Origin: Erythrobacter sp.
GTDB lineage: Bacteria; Pseudomonadota; Alphaproteobacteria; Sphingomonadales; Sphingomonadaceae
DNA: 64,000 nt
Assembly (NCBI RefSeq): GCF_024305245.1
Contig: NZ_JAMWYX010000003.1
Location: 1 to 64,000, forward strand
Direction of reading: 5' to 3'
Shown here: positions 60,153-64,000 of the stretch, piece after piece
How positions within the stretch are numbered: the first letter of the stretch is position 1
Layout: each line of letters begins with the position of its first letter
Translations under genes and position numbers: made by a program
Notes under the pieces: model-generated
The model's database searches: none
Seen by the model: only the letters and a program-made list of their open reading frames with translations
What the model was told of the DNA's origin: nothing

Positions 60153-62551
60153 GGCGTCACCGTCAACGTAACGCTTTGCACCTCCGCCGAGTTCGCGCCG
60201 GTCATGATTGTAAACGCGCCCGGCTCGATCACCTGCTCCATCTCGGTGTTCCACAGCATGAAGGCGCGCGGTTCGATGGTGATCGCAGCGTTGCGCGTTT
60301 CCCCCGGTTGCAGCGTCACCCGCTGGAAGCCGACCAGTTCCTTGACCGGGCGGGTAACCGAGCTGATCTCGTCGCGCAGATACACCTGCACCACCTCGTC
60401 ACCGGCGCGTTTGCCGGAGTTGGTGACCGGCACGGTGACTGTCACGCCTTGCCCTGCCGCGATCGTTGAAGACGACAGCTGCGGCGCGCCCAGCGTGAAG
60501 GTGGTGTAGGACAGCCCGTAGCCGAACGGGAACAGCGGGGTCACCTCGTCGAACAGGTATCCGCGCCGTGCGCTCGGCTTGTGGTTGTAGAACATCGGCA
60601 ACTGGCCCGCATTGCGCGCCACCGAAACAGGCAGCTTGCCGCCGGGATTGACCTTTCCCAGCAGCGCATCGGCAATCGCCGTGCCCTGCTGTTCGCCTGC
60701 ATACCACGTTTCAAGGATCGCATCGGCCTCTGCGGCGATGGTGGGGTAGCTCGGCGGGCGACCATTGACGAGCACCGCGACCACCGGCTTGCCCAGCGCC
60801 TTGAGCGCGAGGAACAGTTCGTTCTGCTCTCCCACCAGATCAAGGCTGGTGCGGTCGCCCAAATGCCCTGCGGCCCAGCCTTCGCGGCTGGTCTTTTCAG
60901 TGTCGCCGATGAACAGCACGATAGTGTCGGCGGATTTGGCGACTTCGACCGCTGCGGCGATGCGGCGGCGGTTTTCGGCCGGATCGCCCAGTTCCACCGG
61001 ATCATCCCACCAGTCGCTGTCGCCCTTGACGATTTCGACTCCCATCGCGTGAACGATATTGGCCTTGTCGCCCACGGCGGCGCGGATGCCTTCGAGCGGG
61101 GTAACGCTGGCGCGCGGTTCGCCGTAGTAACCGCCCAGCCGCGCGACATCGGCGTTGGGGCCGATCACCGCTATGGTCGGCTTCTTGCCGCCTTCGGGTA
61201 ACGTCAGCGGCAGGACGCCGTCGTTCTTGAGCAGCACCAGTGACTTTTCCGCCGCCAGCCGCGCCAGTGCGACGCCTTCTGGCCCATTCGACGTCTGCGC
61301 CTTCGCCAGATCGGGCCACGGATTGTCGAACAGCCCGGCGTTGAACTTCATGGTCAGGAACCGCTTTGCCGCCGCGTCAACCGCCGCCACCGGCACGCGT
61401 CCTTCGCGCACACTGCGGGCGAGATCCTTGAACCCTGCACCTTCAGGCAGATCGACATCGACACCTGCAAGCAACGCGATCTCGCCAGCGCGGGCATTAT
61501 CGGGCGCGATGTGGTGCAGGCGGGCCATATCCTCGATCGCGTAGTAATCGGAGACGACCGCGCCCCTGAAGCCCCACTCGCCGCGCAGCACGTCTTCCAG
61601 CAGCCAGCTATTGGCGTGGCTGGGGATGCCGTCGATCTCGTTATAGCTCGCCATCACCGCGTCGATGGCGGTGCGTTTCACCACCTGTTCGAACGGCGGG
61701 AAGAACATCTCGCGCAAGGTACGTTCACTGATCTGGGCCGGGCCGACATTGGTGCCGCTTTCGGGCTGGCCGTGTCCGGTCATGTGCTTGAGCGTGGCCA
61801 TCACCTTGCCGGGGCGCAGCTTGCGGTCGGTGCCGACGCCGTTCAGCCCTTCGACCGATGCGACGCCCATTTCACCGACAAGATAGGGGTCTTCGCCGAA
61901 GGTTTCCTCGATCCGCCCCCAGCGCGGATCGCGCGCGACATCCACCACGGGAGAGAGGACCATGTGGACGCCGCGCGCGCGGGTCTCGTCAGCAATCAGG
62001 GCGTTGATCTCGCGGACGAGATCGGGGTCCCAGGTGCTGGCGAGGCCGATGGATTGCGGGAAGGCGGTCGCATCTTTCGCCGCAAAGCCATGGAGTGATT
62101 CTTCGTGAAACAGCACCGGGATGCCGAGCCGGGTGTTCTCCATCGCCCAGCGCTGCGCGTCGATCACGTATTGAATAGAATCTTCGATATTGCGGCGCGG
62201 CACAACGCGCGGACTGGATGGCCCCTTGCGATCCGAAGGACGGGCGATCTGGCCGATTCCGTCGGGGAATTTGGCCGAGGCCTTGGCGGGATCGAACACA
62301 TCGCCGGCACTCTGGATTTCGCCCTTGCTGTCCCAGATGGTGATGATCTGCGCGATCTTTTCTTCAAGTGTCATGCGCGCCATCAGATCATCGACGCGCT
62401 GTTCGACCGGCAATGCGGCGTTCCAGTACGGCGCGTCCTTCATGGCGCGTTCCACCGCCACTTCCTGCGCCTGCGTTGCCGGCACTGCGACCAGATTGAA
62501 CGCCGCCAGACACACGCCAGCCGCCAAGGCTGCCCGCTTGATCCCAAACAT
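60149..62551 (-). CDS. GH3 glycosidase (beta-xylosidase/glucosidase), secreted, copy a
   Basis: The 800-residue enzyme has a Sec-type signal (MFGIKRAALAAGVCLAAFNL, end near ATQAQE). GH3 motifs are VLFHEESLHGFAAKDATAFP, SPVVDVARDPRWGRIEETFG, TLKHMTGHGQPESGTN and nucleophile D335 in VVSDYYAIEDM. The C-terminal fibronectin-III-like part has DEVVQVYLRDEISSVTRPVK. It is a diverged paralogue of the adjacent copy but uses a different export signal. It is the first gene of the operon. The start ATG at 62551 follows GAGGGG, and the perfect LacI-type operator lies 48 bp upstream. Confidence 0.92.
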   Translation of the reverse strand: MFGIKRAALAAGVCLAAFNLVAVPATQAQEVAVERAMKDAPYWNAALPVEQRVDDLMARMTLEEKIAQIITIWDSKGEIQSAGDVFDPAKASAKFPDGIGQIARPSDRKGPSSPRVVPRRNIEDSIQYVIDAQRWAMENTRLGIPVLFHEESLHGFAAKDATAFPQSIGLASTWDPDLVREINALIADETRARGVHMVLSPVVDVARDPRWGRIEETFGEDPYLVGEMGVASVEGLNGVGTDRKLRPGKVMATLKHMTGHGQPESGTNVGPAQISERTLREMFFPPFEQVVKRTAIDAVMASYNEIDGIPSHANSWLLEDVLRGEWGFRGAVVSDYYAIEDMARLHHIAPDNARAGEIALLAGVDVDLPEGAGFKDLARSVREGRVPVAAVDAAAKRFLTMKFNAGLFDNPWPDLAKAQTSNGPEGVALARLAAEKSLVLLKNDGVLPLTLPEGGKKPTIAVIGPNADVARLGGYYGEPRASVTPLEGIRAAVGDKANIVHAMGVEIVKGDSDWWDDPVELGDPAENRRRIAAAVEVAKSADTIVLFIGDTEKTSREGWAAGHLGDRTSLDLVGEQNELFLALKALGKPVVAVLVNGRPPSYPTIAAEADAILETWYAGEQQGTAIADALLGKVNPGGKLPVSVARNAGQLPMFYNHKPSARRGYLFDEVTPLFPFGYGLSYTTFTLGAPQLSSSTIAAGQGVTVTVPVTNSGKRAGDEVVQVYLRDEISSVTRPVKELVGFQRVTLQPGETRNAAITIEPRAFMLWNTEMEQVIEPGAFTIMTGANSAEVQSVTLTVTP

Positions 62552-62598
62552 GGTATTCCCCTCTCCTCTACGCGATTGCTTGACTGTCACCGCGTTTG

Positions 62599-62612
62599 TG
62601 GTAGCGCTACCA
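62599..62612. promoter_or_regulatory. LacI-type operator between GH3 operon and GH67 gene
   Basis: TGGTAGCGCTACCA is a perfect 14-bp palindrome in the divergent promoter region of the xylanolytic operon and the alpha-glucuronidase gene. It is the best-conserved of the three sites in the window. Confidence 0.88.
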
Positions 62613-62647
62613 TGATGAGAGGGAGAGGCCTTGTCAACCGGATTGCA

Positions 62648-64000
62648 ATGCGTCTTGCGGCGCTGAGCGCGGCAATTGTGCCGTTAGCATCTTTGCAGGC
62701 CGAAGATGGCTATGACTTGTGGCTGCGCCACGCTCCGCTTGAAGGCGAATCCCTGGCACGGCTGCAAGCTCATGATGGTGAGATTGTTGCCCTCAATCCC
62801 GATGAGCCGACCGTAGCACTCGCCATCAGCGAACTGCGCGCCGGTCTTGACGGGTTGCTGGGCAAAGCAGATCGGGCTGCGCAAACTGGCTCATACACAG
62901 CGTTTCGCTTCGATTGCGACCATCCTGCAATAGCCCCTGGCGGCGCATTCCGCATCACTCCAGCTGACCGCTTGCTTAGCATCGACGCCGCTGAACCGGT
63001 TGGTTGCCTCTATGCCAGTTATGCCATTCTACGCGAGCTGGGGCAGGGCGCCGACCCGTCGACGCTAGCGCTCGATAGCGCTCCGGCGATGCCGCTCAGG
63101 ATGCTCAACCACTGGGACAATCCCGATGGCCATGTCGAACGCGGCTATGCGGGCCGGTCGATCTTCGATTGGTGGCACCTGCCCGAGCGCCTCGACCAGC
63201 GGATGATCGACTATGCCCGCGCGAATGCCTCGGTCGGCATCAACGGCGTGGTGGTGAACAACGTCAACGCCCGCGCTTTCATGCTGGAGCCGCGTTACAT
63301 CGCCAAGTTTGCCCGGTTGGCCGATGCGTGGCGGCCCTATGGCATCCGCGTCTATCTCTCGGCCCGCTTTTCCGCGCCGATGGACATTGGCGGTCTGACA
63401 ACTTCAGATCCGCTCGATCCGCAAGTGGCGGCGTGGTGGCGTGCCAAGGCGGACGAAATCTACACTGCCATCCCCGATTTCGGCGGCTTTCTGGTCAAGG
63501 CGAACAGCGAAGGCCAGCCCGGCCCGCAGGATTATAGCCGCACCCATGCCGACGGCGCGAACATGCTTGCGGAAGGGCTCGGCGACCGGGGGACAGTAAT
63601 CTGGCGTGCCTTCGTTTATTCGGCGGAGGACGAAACCGACCGCACCAAACAAGCCTATGCCGAGTTCGTACCGCTCGACGGGCAATTTGCCGACAACGTG
63701 ATCGTGCAGGTCAAGAACGGCCCGCTCGATTTCCAGCCGCGTGAACCGTTCCACCCGCTGTTCGGCGCGATGCCCAAAACCAAGCTGATGTTCGAAGGCC
63801 AGATCACCAAGGAATATCTCGGCTTTGCCAGCCACCTCGCGTACCTCGCCCCGCTGTGGAAGGAAGTGCTGGGCGCCGATACGGGCAGGGGCGGCCCCGT
63901 TACGAAAAGCGTTGCGCAAGTGATCGCGCCCGCTGGCATGGCCGGCGTGGCCAACACCGGATCGGATCGCGACTGGACGGGATCGGATTTCGATCAGGCG
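62648..64000 (+). CDS. GH67 alpha-glucuronidase, C-terminus cut by window edge
   Basis: The open frame continues to the right edge without a stop (at least 451 codons from 62648). It removes 4-O-methyl-glucuronic acid side groups from glucuronoxylan fragments. Motifs of the family are MLNHWDNPDGHVERGYAGRS, NGVVVNNVNA, FLVKANSEGQPGPQDYSRTH with the acid glutamate, VQVKNGPLDFQPREPFHPLF and GQITKEYLGFASHLAYLAPL. The start is uncertain. The ATG at 62648 gives a signal peptide (MRLAALSAAIVPLASLQAED) and leaves the operator free. ATGs at 62612/62615 are in frame but touch the operator and lack a ribosome-binding site. Confidence 0.92.
   Translation, partial: MRLAALSAAIVPLASLQAEDGYDLWLRHAPLEGESLARLQAHDGEIVALNPDEPTVALAISELRAGLDGLLGKADRAAQTGSYTAFRFDCDHPAIAPGGAFRITPADRLLSIDAAEPVGCLYASYAILRELGQGADPSTLALDSAPAMPLRMLNHWDNPDGHVERGYAGRSIFDWWHLPERLDQRMIDYARANASVGINGVVVNNVNARAFMLEPRYIAKFARLADAWRPYGIRVYLSARFSAPMDIGGLTTSDPLDPQVAAWWRAKADEIYTAIPDFGGFLVKANSEGQPGPQDYSRTHADGANMLAEGLGDRGTVIWRAFVYSAEDETDRTKQAYAEFVPLDGQFADNVIVQVKNGPLDFQPREPFHPLFGAMPKTKLMFEGQITKEYLGFASHLAYLAPLWKEVLGADTGRGGPVTKSVAQVIAPAGMAGVANTGSDRDWTGSDFDQA

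Noticed and set aside
45000..64000. Prophage, insertion sequence or CRISPR in the halogenase/xylan island
   Set aside because: No transposase, integrase, phage structural gene, regular spaced repeats or flanking duplications were seen. Base use is like the rest of the window.

Overview
The window is a GC-rich, densely packed bacterial chromosome segment with many 1-8 bp gene overlaps. The gene content points to an alphaproteobacterium of the Sphingomonadales, most likely the Erythrobacter/Porphyrobacter group. The basis is a propionyl-CoA synthase gene followed by a bifunctional malonyl-CoA reductase gene (known from Erythrobacter and Porphyrobacter besides Chloroflexus), a cobA-DUF2849-cysI-DUF934-cysH sulfate assimilation operon, a serC leader candidate, hisZ/purA proximity and sphingomonad-type palindromic repeats. 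The assignment is inferred from families and not from a database search.

Layout. 1-8.8 kb (minus strand): a secreted protein cut by the window edge, the assimilatory sulfate/siroheme operon, then metC, sseA, an MscS channel and a membrane protein. 9-11.7 kb: queF and a PAS-GGDEF-EAL-PilZ protein. 12-22.2 kb (plus strand): pcs, mcr and accA, together encoding much of the route acetyl-CoA -> malonyl-CoA -> 3-hydroxypropionate -> propionyl-CoA. 22.3-41 kb: housekeeping genes (tRNA-Thr, rarA, padR, serC-serA, hisZ-ridA, purA, an L,D-transpeptidase, a second siroheme gene, lysA-lptM-argH, a TlpA-like protein) with palindromic repeats in several gaps. 41.3-64 kb: a xylan/xylose utilisation island.

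The island holds a Tat-exported glucose-fructose-oxidoreductase-like enzyme, a 2-oxoglutarate-semialdehyde dehydrogenase-type enzyme, a sugar MFS porter, three intact flavin-dependent halogenase-family genes plus one degenerate copy, a cupin/JmjC-like gene, a large TonB-dependent receptor, GH10 and two GH3 enzymes, and a GH67 alpha-glucuronidase cut by the right edge. Three promoters carry nearly the same LacI-type palindrome (TGGTAGCGCTACCA and close variants), which suggests one sugar-responsive repressor controls import, xylan hydrolysis and pentose oxidation. The repressor itself is not in the window.

The strongest points for follow-up are the pcs-mcr-accA operon, the degenerate halogenase paralogue inside a halogenase/TonB-receptor cluster, and the shared operator that outlines a regulon.
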